Of a stretch of 42,493 bases of DNA, positions 23,609 through 31,195 are shown piece by piece. Both the position numbers and the translations under genes were made by a program. Source of the stretch: Bacteroidetes bacterium GWF2_43_63 (GTDB lineage: Bacteria > Bacteroidota > Bacteroidia > Bacteroidales > DTU049); assembly GCA_001769275.1 (NCBI GenBank), contig MEOQ01000003.1:1-42493 (forward strand). Direction: 5' to 3'. Position 1 is the stretch's first letter; every line of letters starts with the position of its first letter. Under the pieces are notes generated by a model. That model worked only from the letters and a program-made list of their open reading frames with translations, did not search any database and was not told the DNA's origin.

Positions 23609-23620
23609 TGATAATTATCA
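23609..23620. promoter_or_regulatory. Palindrome TGATAATTATCA upstream of the polysaccharide operon
   Basis: This is a perfect 12-bp palindrome centred about 64 bp before the ATG at 23550. The GATAAT/ATTATC halves resemble half-sites of Fur-type operators, but they are packed closer than a standard Fur box. A weak -7-like TATCTTTA lies at 23562-23555 on the minus strand. It is a candidate operator only. Confidence 0.4.
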
Positions 23621-23680
23621 TGTTTTCCGTCATCTGGTTACATTTGGATGGGCGACTTGTTTTGTGTCAATGTGATAGAA

Positions 23681-23740
23681 GTCATTGTCCTGCTGAGCCC
23701 CGCCGCAGTTATGCTGAGTCCCGCTGTCATCCTGAGACAT
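23681..23740 (+). repeat. Dispersed GAGTCGAA-type repeat, copy C left half
   Basis: Carries CTGCTGAGCCCCGCCGC and CGCTGTCATCCTGAG as in 265-300. The matching right half resumes near 23950, so about 210 bp of other sequence lies inside the repeat. Confidence 0.65.
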
Positions 23741-23785
23741 CCAGCAAAACGCGTTTTGCAACCAGAAATAAAAAATGACAATGGG

Positions 23786-23912
23786 GCAAACATAATATTC
23801 CATCGTCCAATGGCGACGAAGGAGGCAGAGGATATGGAATCGTTATGTTTGCGGCAAAACCGACGATTCCATATTCTGCGATTCTCTCCGAACGATGGAA
23901 TATCGGTTTTGC
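23786..23912. repeat. Two inverted copies of a ~60-bp stem-loop element
   Basis: Hairpin I (23786-23852) has arms GCAAACATAA/TTATGTTTGC around an ATTCCAT/ATGGAAT core. Hairpin II (23854-23912) has arms GCAAAACCGA/TCGGTTTTGC around the same core. The reverse complement of hairpin II aligns with hairpin I through ATATTCCATCGT, a variable loop, GCAGA and ATATGGAATCG, so the pair is two copies of one palindromic element in opposite orientation, with different outer arms. Confidence 0.75.
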
Positions 23913-23949
23913 TGATTTGTTTGACTTTTAGTGGTATAAGATAGTGTGT

Positions 23950-24035
23950 CATTAGCAGCGGAGTCGAAGGATCGACAGTCGAATTTACTCCGTCGAAATG
24001 TCGATAGCAGGATAAACTCCGGCCGGGAACTAAGC
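23950..24035 (+). repeat. Dispersed GAGTCGAA-type repeat, copy C right half
   Basis: Contains GCGGAGTCGAAGG, then TTTACTCCGTCGAAATGTCG and GGCCGGGAACT. The first blocks match 300-350 and the last matches about 430-440, so the order of blocks in copy A is kept. Confidence 0.65.
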
Positions 24036-24065
24036 CCTTGTTTTTCGTTGATTTTTGGCACGACC

Positions 24066-24096
24066 TTGAATTCACTTGAAAAATTTCCTATTTTCG
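24066..24096 (+). promoter_or_regulatory. Promoter of the TPR gene
   Basis: TTG (24066-24068), a 20-bp spacer and TATTTTCG (24089-24096, one mismatch to TAnnTTTG) sit 17 bp before the ATG at 24114. Confidence 0.45.
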
Positions 24097-24113
24097 CATA
24101 TCAATCCTTCCCG

Positions 24114-25352
24114 ATGAAACAGATTATTTTTTTAGTTGCACTGATCTTTTCAATCACTGTATCTGCCCAGCAGAGCGCCAATGATTTCTACGATGCCGGC
24201 ACCGCAAAGCTAAACGCAAAAGATTACGCCGGTGCAATTCCTATGTTCACAAAATGCATTGAAATTAGCCCTTATTACTACGAGGCATATGTCGATCGCG
24301 GACGCTGTCAGTTTGCGCTTGGGAAGAAGGATCTGGCGCTGGCCGATTACAATCTGGCGCTGACAAAAAAGAAGGATTTCTACTTTGCATTTTACTACAG
24401 AGCGCTCTGGTACAAGGATGCAAAGCAAATGAAAGAAGCGCTGGCCGATATAACTCAGGCAGTGAACATTCGTCCGAAAGCAGCGGACCCCTACATCCTG
24501 CGCGCAGCCTGGTATGCAGAGCAGAACAACAACGATGCAGCACTCGCCGATTACAACAAAATTCTTGAAATCCGGCCCGATGACCCGGCTACATTGGTGT
24601 CGCGCGGAAAAATTTATTTCAATAAAGATATGCAGGAGCAGGCCTTTAATGATTTCTCGAAAGTAATTGACAAGAATAAAACATTTGGCGAAGCCTACTA
24701 CTGGCGAGGTATTTTGCTGGAAAAACTGGAACGGTATCCGGTCGCCATTGAAGATTATACAGCAGCCATTGCAACTAAATTTTCGAATGAAGACATTTAT
24801 CGACGCCGCTATAAATTGTGCATGGATGCTAAGCAATTTGAGACCGCAATTTCAGATCTCACGATTTTATTGACAACTTTTGCACCGAAAGATGCCTTGT
24901 TGTGGAACGCGCGTGGTCTCTGTTATGCGGCCACCAATCAGCACGAGCTTGCGATTGCAGATTACAACAAAGCGGTTCTGAACAACAGAGATTTCGAAGA
25001 TGCTTATATCAACCGCGCCGACAGTAAAGTGGCAACAAATAAAGAAGCTTCGGCGCTCACTGATTACAATAAAATAATTCTCATCAACCCGAAAAACGGC
25101 TATGCATGGGAAGGCCGCGGCATCTATTATTTTAAAAAGAAAAATTACACAGCTGCGCTCGAAGACCTTGACAAAGCGGTAAAATTCAGTCCTGAATCTG
25201 GCAGAGCCTATTTTTATCGCGGTGTTTTGAAAGATCAGGCAGGAGATAAAAAAGGAACCTGCGAAGATTTGCAAAAAGCAGTTGACCTGAAATACGAAGG
25301 TGCTGCAGAAGCAAAGAAGCGCGCCTGCGGCGATGATAAGGGATCGTTTTAA
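24114..25352 (+). CDS. Secreted tetratricopeptide-repeat protein
   Basis: This 412-residue protein has a signal peptide (1-19, ending VSAQ). About eleven TPR units of ~34 residues follow and fill the rest; typical units read SPYYYEAYVDRGRCQFALG and DAAIADYNKILEIRPDDP-like sequence (PEDPATLVSRG-type turns). The C-terminus has a pair of cysteines near GTCEDLQKAVDLKYEGAA and KRACGD. TPR solenoids bind proteins; the partner is unknown and there is no attached catalytic domain. The ATG at 24114 was chosen because it starts a perfect signal peptide just after a promoter; the in-frame extension to 23946 runs through repeat DNA. It is divergent from the polysaccharide operon. Confidence 0.85.
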   Translation: MKQIIFLVALIFSITVSAQQSANDFYDAGTAKLNAKDYAGAIPMFTKCIEISPYYYEAYVDRGRCQFALGKKDLALADYNLALTKKKDFYFAFYYRALWYKDAKQMKEALADITQAVNIRPKAADPYILRAAWYAEQNNNDAALADYNKILEIRPDDPATLVSRGKIYFNKDMQEQAFNDFSKVIDKNKTFGEAYYWRGILLEKLERYPVAIEDYTAAIATKFSNEDIYRRRYKLCMDAKQFETAISDLTILLTTFAPKDALLWNARGLCYAATNQHELAIADYNKAVLNNRDFEDAYINRADSKVATNKEASALTDYNKIILINPKNGYAWEGRGIYYFKKKNYTAALEDLDKAVKFSPESGRAYFYRGVLKDQAGDKKGTCEDLQKAVDLKYEGAAEAKKRACGDDKGSF

Positions 25353-25602
25353 TGTGCTAGTTTGCTGATTTGCTAATGTGCTGATTTGCTAATGTGCTGA
25401 TATATTGATGTGCTAATTTGAAAATGTCAGTTGCTTAATTTTGTCTTTATACTTTTATCTTTTATCTTGCGAAGATATGCGACTTCGTCGATGTGTTGCT
25501 TAGCCTATTTAAGAATATGAATAAGGTTTTACAATTCGAAATCTCTAAACACTTTTTGAAATATACCATTCAAGAAGTGCGGCTGTTTGTTTGTGGGGCT
25601 AT
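25353..25602. repeat. Gap with short direct repeats (AATGTGCTGATTTGCT)
   Basis: Between 25351 and about 25420, units of 16-18 bp (AATGTGCTGATTTGCT and variants) repeat four times in tandem with drift. The rest of the gap is AT-rich and holds no gene. Confidence 0.6.
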
Positions 25603-26616
25603 CTAATGTTTATTCACGCATTTACATTTTTTGTGATAATTATAAAATTTCTTCAATAATTGTTTTGGCATTTGAATATTATTACTTTGCAATCCAAATT
25701 TGATTTTCTCTTTATTGATTTTTGATGAAAAAGCAAAAAAATTGGAATTGATATCACCATCATGTTCTATCAATAAATCATAAATTAAAGTTTTAGAATT
25801 GCAATCAAAGTCAAATTGATTAATGGCTATTTCTTTAATTTTTTGATTTGATGATGTTTTAAAATAGATTTTCATGTTTTTTATGTCATAAACAATTGAC
25901 CATTCTGCACTTAATGCAACACTATCAAGAATTTCAAACGAATAATCAATTATTGAGCTGTTATTTTCAATGCCATAATTATTTATCATACGTGCTGCGG
26001 TTGTGAATCTGCAATCAATATTTCTTCGGTATTTCGATAATGACGTGTTATATGAATCATTTTCCAAAACAGTAGTCGGCAAATTGCCGCTTTTATAAAC
26101 GATCATTGAATTATTTTGAAATTCGATGACTGCTGAATTTCCTGAACCATCACAAATCAGAAAATGCAATTCTTCTTCGATGGAACTTATTCTTAAGAAT
26201 TTATTACTATTTATTACATCATCAATCGTTTCAGAATTATCTAATTGATATTGAATCCATTGAAATTCATTTATAGCGTTTCTATTATCAAAGTTTTCAT
26301 ATTCTGCACTTGCAAGCATTATTTCAATGACTAAACCTTTTTCATTAATTCCACCAAAAGGAAATTCTTTGCCAAATTGATTAAATGTAATACTTCCATA
26401 TTTTGAAGTCCATTCAATCGGGGTTTCAGGTGGAAAAACCAATGACGTTTTTTTTATATTTCGTTTATTTACGACAATAATTCCGTTTTCTGAAAACCAA
26501 TCCAGATTTCGCCCAAAAACCAGTTCATTTGCCGTTTTTATTATAAATGTTGTGCATGTAAATCCACTTAATGAATTTATTATTAGCAAAACTAGAATAA
26601 TTATTTTTTTAATCAT
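25603..26616 (-). CDS. Ntn-hydrolase: linear amide C-N hydrolase (choloylglycine hydrolase/penicillin acylase type)
   Basis: This 337-residue protein has a signal peptide (1-20), directly followed by Cys21-Thr-Thr-Phe. In this family signal cleavage exposes the N-terminal cysteine that acts as nucleophile. GRNLDW supplies R36 and D39 with the spacing seen in bile-salt hydrolase and penicillin V acylase (C1, R16-17, D19-20). Further segments such as FPFGGINEKGLVIEIM and LHFLICDGSGNSAVIEF fit the fold. It is likely to hydrolyse an amide bond in a small molecule, for example an N-acyl compound, in the periplasm; the substrate is unknown. The gene is far more AT-rich (roughly 30% GC by eye) than its neighbours, which suggests recent transfer. 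Confidence 0.85.
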   Translation of the reverse strand: MIKKIIILVLLIINSLSGFTCTTFIIKTANELVFGRNLDWFSENGIIVVNKRNIKKTSLVFPPETPIEWTSKYGSITFNQFGKEFPFGGINEKGLVIEIMLASAEYENFDNRNAINEFQWIQYQLDNSETIDDVINSNKFLRISSIEEELHFLICDGSGNSAVIEFQNNSMIVYKSGNLPTTVLENDSYNTSLSKYRRNIDCRFTTAARMINNYGIENNSSIIDYSFEILDSVALSAEWSIVYDIKNMKIYFKTSSNQKIKEIAINQFDFDCNSKTLIYDLLIEHDGDINSNFFAFSSKINKEKIKFGLQSNNIQMPKQLLKKFYNYHKKCKCVNKH

Positions 26617-26667
26617 GAATCATTTTTTTACATATAACGTCTTAGCATTGTATCCATCATTTTGTAA

Positions 26668-26675
26668 CAAAAATA
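26668..26675 (-). promoter_or_regulatory. -7 box for the amide hydrolase gene
   Basis: The minus strand reads TATTTTTG, a perfect TAnnTTTG, 51 bp before the ATG at 26616. Confidence 0.45.
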
Positions 26676-26785
26676 CAGCTTTTTATAAAATCATTATAAG
26701 GAAACTCTTTTTTTACCGCTGACTATTCTCACTGATCATCAACTCAACACTTGCCAAAAGCTAACAACTAGTTTGGAATTATTTT

Positions 26786-26816
26786 GTAACGATTGTAACG
26801 TATGTAACGCGTAACG
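26786..26816. repeat. Four GTAACG iterons
   Basis: GTAACG begins at 26786, 26795, 26804 and 26811 (spacing 9, 9, 7). It lies 28 bp after the YfcC-like stop. It may be a small expandable repeat or a binding array. Confidence 0.6.
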
Positions 26817-26843
26817 AAAGATCAAACTCACGACTGATCACTT

Positions 26844-28457
26844 TTAAAATCCGTTCAGCGTCATAGTCACTGTCGGAATCAGCAGCAGAAAGCCGAGAAT
26901 AATAAGCATTAAAATGAATTTCCAGGCCCATTTAAACCAGCGTTCATACGGAATTTTTGCCATGCTGAGAACGCCAAGCAAAACGCCAGACACAGGTGTA
27001 ATCATATTTGTAATGCCGTCGCCGAGCTGAAATGCAATTACAGAGGCCTGACGTGAAATTCCGATAAGATCGGAAAATGGCGCCATCAGCGGCATAGTGA
27101 GCGCAGCCTTGGCCGAGCCCGATGGCATAATGAGATTTATAGCGGTTTGAACTACATACATGCCACTGACCGCAGAATATTTATTGTGCGAAAACAGCGA
27201 GGAGAGCGAGTTTAGAAGCGTATCAACAATGCCTCCTTCCTGCAGAATAATAATAATGCCGCCTGCAAGACCAACAATCAGTGCAGCAGAGAAAATATCT
27301 TTGGCACCATCGAGAAAATGTTTGGTGAATTCATTGGGTCGGTAATTAGCCGCAATGCCGCCCATGAGGCCCATTCCAAAGAACAGCGCGGCAATTTCGC
27401 GAATGTACCAGTGAAAACCAAGTACGCCGATAACGAGCGAAATTATTGTAAAAAGCATAATGTGCAAAATATACAACTGCACGCTTTTGCGCAACAGAAG
27501 CCATATTCCGGGAATAACAAACAGAAATGTAAGGACTGGCAACGCCGGAATTGTTACAGCAAAGGATCCAACCGTGATATCTGTATAAGGATATTCCGTC
27601 CAGAAAGCAATCAGCGACAACAGAATAATTCCAAAGGAAACCCATGCTGAAATACCCGCCTTTGTTTCAATCGGATGTTCATTGCTAGTTGCCTGATCGC
27701 GCCAGTACTGATCGGTTTCGTACACAACAGAGCGTTGCGGATTTTTATATACTTTGTTGGCATAAATCAGGATGTAGGTAATTCCGAAAATATTCAAAAC
27801 AACCCACATAAAAAGTCTGTATTCAAGACCGCTGAACAGCGGAATCTGTGCAATGCCCTGTGCAATTCCGATGGTGAAGGGATTGAACATGGCACCTGCA
27901 AAACCCAGTGCTGCTCCCACAAAACACATACTTACGCCAACAATACTGTCGTAGCCCATTTTGATGGCAAGTGGAACAAATATTATTACGAATGCGATTG
28001 TTTCTTCACTCATTCCGAATACAGCACCGAATATTGAAAACATGAGCATAATGAGTGTGATGAGAATATTCCGGATGCCGATTTTTCGGAACAGTTTGTA
28101 TTTTTCAAGTCGTTCAGCACGACTCAGAAATTTGATGATACCAATGTCGAGCGCTTTTGAAGAATTAATGATCCAGAAAGAAGCACCAATCACCAGAATA
28201 AAAACTATGATATCTGCTTTATCTACAAAGCCATCATATATTGAAGAAAGAATTTCCCAGCTTTGCGGATTGGTCTCGGTTTCGTGATAAGAGCCTTGTA
28301 CAACGACATCGCGCTCCACGCCATTCACCATAATTTTTTCGCGCTCGAAAGCGCCACCCGGAACAAACCATGTGGCTGCTGCTGCGATAAGGATTATCGT
28401 AAAAACAATGACGTATGTACTCGGTATCTGTCGTTTCTTTTTCAGCTGGTCACTCAT
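26844..28457 (-). CDS. YfcC-like anion/amino-acid carrier
   Basis: This 537-residue membrane protein has about twelve helices. It opens KKKRQIPSTYVIVFTIILIAA and reads WFVPGGAFERE after helix 1, the signature of the YfcC/ArsB-NhaD-like group. Two related halves carry GAVFGMSEETIAFVIIFVP and the matching second-half motif LIMPSGSAKAALTMPLMAP. Such proteins are annotated as short-chain carboxylate, C4-dicarboxylate or basic amino acid carriers; the substrate here is undecided. The ATG at 28457 fits the family start (MSDQLKKKRQIPSTY), and a -7-like TATCTTCG lies at 28485-28478 on the minus strand. The extension to 28541 is judged non-coding. The gene diverges from tex. Confidence 0.85.
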   Translation of the reverse strand: MSDQLKKKRQIPSTYVIVFTIILIAAAATWFVPGGAFEREKIMVNGVERDVVVQGSYHETETNPQSWEILSSIYDGFVDKADIIVFILVIGASFWIINSSKALDIGIIKFLSRAERLEKYKLFRKIGIRNILITLIMLMFSIFGAVFGMSEETIAFVIIFVPLAIKMGYDSIVGVSMCFVGAALGFAGAMFNPFTIGIAQGIAQIPLFSGLEYRLFMWVVLNIFGITYILIYANKVYKNPQRSVVYETDQYWRDQATSNEHPIETKAGISAWVSFGIILLSLIAFWTEYPYTDITVGSFAVTIPALPVLTFLFVIPGIWLLLRKSVQLYILHIMLFTIISLVIGVLGFHWYIREIAALFFGMGLMGGIAANYRPNEFTKHFLDGAKDIFSAALIVGLAGGIIIILQEGGIVDTLLNSLSSLFSHNKYSAVSGMYVVQTAINLIMPSGSAKAALTMPLMAPFSDLIGISRQASVIAFQLGDGITNMITPVSGVLLGVLSMAKIPYERWFKWAWKFILMLIILGFLLLIPTVTMTLNGF

Positions 28458-28599
28458 ATGCGCTTGGTATTTCGTTGCGAAGATAATTATTTTGCGATGT
28501 TTTAGAAAAGAAAATCTTTTGTCATTCTGAATCTGGCTCACAGAGCAGATTGATGAGCAGAACCATTTTCCCTCCTGAGGAAAACGAAAAATTTCAAAC

Positions 28600-28635
28600 T
28601 GGCTATAAGTGTGTGATTCAACATGGTTATAGCCA
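28600..28635. promoter_or_regulatory. Inverted repeat between YfcC-like gene and tex
   Basis: TGGCTATAA (28600-28608) and TTATAGCCA (28627-28635) are perfect 9-bp inverted arms 18 nt apart. They lie in the divergent promoter region, about 60 bp upstream of the tex -7 box. It may be an operator or a hairpin; there is no T-run for a terminator. Confidence 0.4.
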
Positions 28636-28695
28636 AAGTAAGAGAAACTTGCGTAGAAACGTGTTTACAAAGACTTTCAATCAAGCGAAAATTAC

Positions 28696-28703
28696 TATTT
28701 TTG
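28696..28703 (+). promoter_or_regulatory. -7 box just before tex
   Basis: TATTTTTG matches TAnnTTTG and ends only 4 bp before the ATG at 28708, so transcription should begin at or next to the start codon (leaderless message). Confidence 0.5.
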
Positions 28704-28707
28704 AAAC

Positions 28708-30837
28708 ATGAAATCTTTCACTGATATTATTTGCATTGAGCTTGGACTAAAGCCAACGCAGGTTGCCAATACAATCAAGCTTCTTGAAGAAGGAGCTACT
28801 GTGCCTTTCATTGCCCGATACCGTAAAGAAATGACCGGAACGCTGGATGAGGTTCAGATTATGGCGATAAAAACGCGCCTGCATCAATTGACTGAGCTTG
28901 AGAAAAGGAAATCAGCTGTGTTGGAAAGCATTAATGAGCAAGGAAAACTGACTCCTGAGTTGGAAACGAAAATCAAGAATGCTTCTACAATGCCTGAGGT
29001 AGAGGACCTTTATCTGCCATACAAACCCAAGCGCAAAACGCGCGCTACCATGGCCATCGCAAAAGGTTTGGAGCCGCTTGCCAAGCGGATTTTCAATCAG
29101 CATCCGTTTGATTTACTTGAAGCAGCACGTCATTTTATCAGTGAGGAAAAGGGCGTAACAAGCGAAGAGGAAGCCATTGCTGGTGCCCGCGATATCATTG
29201 CCGAATGGATCAGCGAAGATGCACGGGTACGTTCTGACTTGCGTGCATTGTTTATCCGAGAAGGTGTTATTTATTCAAAAGTGGTGAAGGGAAAAGAAGC
29301 CGACGGTGCCAAATTTGAAAATTATTTTTCTATTTCTGAGCCACTGGCCAAAGCGCCTTCACATCGAATTCTGGCTGTTTTTCGTGGCGAAAACGAAGGA
29401 TTCCTGCGCGTTTCGGTCGAGCCCGAAACTGATAAAGCAGTTGATTTGATTGACCGGCGCATCGTTTCAGCAAACAATGCCATTGCCGAAGAAGTACAGA
29501 AAGCAGTTGACGACAGCTATAAAAGATTGTTGCAGCCATCGCTTGAAACAGAAGTGCGTAAATTTTATAAAGAGAAAGCCGATAAGGAAGCCATTATTGT
29601 TTTCGCCGACAATCTGCGGCAGTTGCTGCTTGCATCGCCTCTCGGACAGAAGACCGTTTTGGCCATCGATCCCGGATTCCGGACTGGTTGCAAAGTGGTT
29701 GTGCTCGATCCGCAAGGAAATCTGATGCACAACGAAACCATTTATCCACATCCGCCCGAAAACAAAGTGAAGGAGGCGTTGAATAAAATTGATCATTTGG
29801 TTGAAGCGTACAAGGTCGAAGCTATTGCCATTGGAAACGGCACTGCTGGCCGCGAAACGGAAACATTTATCAAACGTATTCAATTCAGTCGTCCCGTAAT
29901 TGCGCTGGCAGTCAACGAATCCGGTGCTTCGATATATTCTGCGAGCGATGTTGCCCGTGAAGAATTTCCGGATTATGACATCACGGTGCGTGGTGCTGTT
30001 TCTATCGGACGTCGGCTCATGGACCCACTTGCGGAGCTGGTGAAGATTGATGCGAAAAGCATCGGAGTAGGGCAGTATCAGCACGATGTCGATCAGAACA
30101 TGCTCAGGGAGAAGCTGGATGAAACAGTGATGAGTGCGGTTAATAATGTTGGTGTTGAACTTAATACTGCCAGCAAGCAGCTCCTGACCTACGTTTCGGG
30201 CATAGGCCCCGCCATGGCACAAAACATTGTTGAGCATCGTAAAGAAAAGGGAGTGTTCAAAACGAGAAAAGATTTGTTGAAAGTAAAGCGTTTTGGCGAC
30301 AAAGCATTCGAACAGGCCGCTGGTTTTCTTCGCATTAAAGATGCATCAAATCCGCTTGACGCCTCGGCTGTGCACCCTGAGAGTTATGGCATTGTTGAAA
30401 AAATGGCGAAAGATCTCAATTGTACAGTTGCTGATTTGATTCATAATAAAGAGCTCCGTGCTCAGATAAAGCCACAAAATTATATTACTGAGAAATTCGG
30501 ATTGCCAACTATTAACGATATTCTGAAAGAGCTGGAGAAGCCTGGCCGCGACCCGCGCGAAAAATTCGAGTTGTTTGAATTCGATCAGAATGTACACAAT
30601 ATCGATGATCTGATTCCCGGGATGGAGCTGCCCGGAATTGTAACCAACATTACCAAATTCGGCGCTTTTGTCGATATTGGTGTCCATCAGGACGGGCTTG
30701 TACACATCAGTCAGATTGCAGACCGCTTTATTGCTGATCCTTCCGAAGTATTGAAGCTGAATCAAAAAGTGAAAGTACGAGTGCTCGAAGTTGATAAAGC
30801 ACGTAAGAGAATTAATCTGAGTATGCGGGGCGTATAA
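28708..30837 (+). CDS. tex: Tex-family RNA-binding transcription accessory protein
   Basis: This 709-residue protein is close to full family length. The N-terminal helical region carries GATVPFIARYRKEMTGTLDE, a Tex hallmark. A YqgF/RNase H-like domain follows (TVLAIDPGFRTGCKVVVLD). Next are helix-hairpin-helix segments (LLTYVSGIGPAMAQNIVEHR, then RKDLLKVKRFGDKAFEQAAGFLR). A C-terminal S1 RNA-binding domain closes the protein (PGIVTNITKFGAFVDIGVHQ, DGLVHISQIADRFI). Tex binds nucleic acid and affects transcription and stress survival in several bacteria; it is cytoplasmic. It is not in a tight operon with the following decayed dinD. Confidence 0.97.
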   Translation: MKSFTDIICIELGLKPTQVANTIKLLEEGATVPFIARYRKEMTGTLDEVQIMAIKTRLHQLTELEKRKSAVLESINEQGKLTPELETKIKNASTMPEVEDLYLPYKPKRKTRATMAIAKGLEPLAKRIFNQHPFDLLEAARHFISEEKGVTSEEEAIAGARDIIAEWISEDARVRSDLRALFIREGVIYSKVVKGKEADGAKFENYFSISEPLAKAPSHRILAVFRGENEGFLRVSVEPETDKAVDLIDRRIVSANNAIAEEVQKAVDDSYKRLLQPSLETEVRKFYKEKADKEAIIVFADNLRQLLLASPLGQKTVLAIDPGFRTGCKVVVLDPQGNLMHNETIYPHPPENKVKEALNKIDHLVEAYKVEAIAIGNGTAGRETETFIKRIQFSRPVIALAVNESGASIYSASDVAREEFPDYDITVRGAVSIGRRLMDPLAELVKIDAKSIGVGQYQHDVDQNMLREKLDETVMSAVNNVGVELNTASKQLLTYVSGIGPAMAQNIVEHRKEKGVFKTRKDLLKVKRFGDKAFEQAAGFLRIKDASNPLDASAVHPESYGIVEKMAKDLNCTVADLIHNKELRAQIKPQNYITEKFGLPTINDILKELEKPGRDPREKFELFEFDQNVHNIDDLIPGMELPGIVTNITKFGAFVDIGVHQDGLVHISQIADRFIADPSEVLKLNQKVKVRVLEVDKARKRINLSMRGV

Positions 30838-30847
30838 AACTGCAAAT

Positions 30848-31144
30848 ATGAAAACAGAAGAGATTCATGATTTATTCAATCGTTTCGAAGCTGCAGCCAT
30901 CGACTTGAATGGTGTTGAATGTTGGAGTGCCAGAGAATGTAATTTGTCACTTAGAAATAGTAGCATAACAATCATAAAATTGCAAATTACAGAAAAATCA
31001 CGATCTCTGAAAAATGCGTTCCAGACTGCCCCAGACCATTTTCCTGACGTCAGTAATATGGTCGTACGTGGCTCTGGAAGCGTTGTTGAAATTTGGAAAA
31101 TCTATATAATCCGCTGTGAAAGCTGTTTTATTGCAACTTGTTGA
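30848..31144 (+). pseudogene. Decayed N-terminal fragment of dinD
   Basis: The first 30 residues (MKTEEIHDLFNRFEAAAIDL, then NGVECWSARE) match the start of DinD, a DNA-damage-inducible protein of ~280 residues. After a divergent middle, KNAFQTAPDHFPDVSNMV and GSGSVVEIWKIYIIRCESCF still follow the DinD order (DDHF, GSxAKR, IVLSRYACYL in the E. coli protein), with substitutions of core residues. The frame ends at residue 98 and nothing like the remaining two thirds of DinD follows. It is best read as a truncated, decaying copy 10 bp after tex; a short working protein is unlikely. Confidence 0.7.
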
Positions 31145-31195
31145 TACCATTATTTGGCTAAAAAGACAATTAGTAAAAATGAGAGAAATACTAAG

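Larger units (their letters stand above)
23551..24113. other. Gene-free divergent gap with palindromes and repeats
   Basis: This 563-bp gap separates the polysaccharide operon (minus, start 23550) from the TPR gene (plus, start 24114). It holds a 12-bp perfect palindrome (23609-23620), a split copy of the GAGTCGAA-type repeat (23681-23740 and 23950-24035), and between those halves a pair of ~60-bp stem-loops (23786-23852 and 23854-23912). The palindrome GCAAAACGCGTTTTGC lies near 23743-23758. A 145-codon minus-strand frame here is composed of repeat sequence and is rejected. Confidence 0.7.

Noticed and set aside
23638-24075. 145-codon minus-strand frame and overlapping plus-strand frames in the 23.6-24.1 kb gap
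   Set aside because: Made of the same dispersed repeat and stem-loop sequence; parts of the product resemble the rejected product at 32-442, as expected from shared non-coding repeats.
29467-30237. 256-codon frame opposite tex
   Set aside because: Antisense shadow produced by codon bias in tex; His/Asn/Phe-rich product with no fold pattern.
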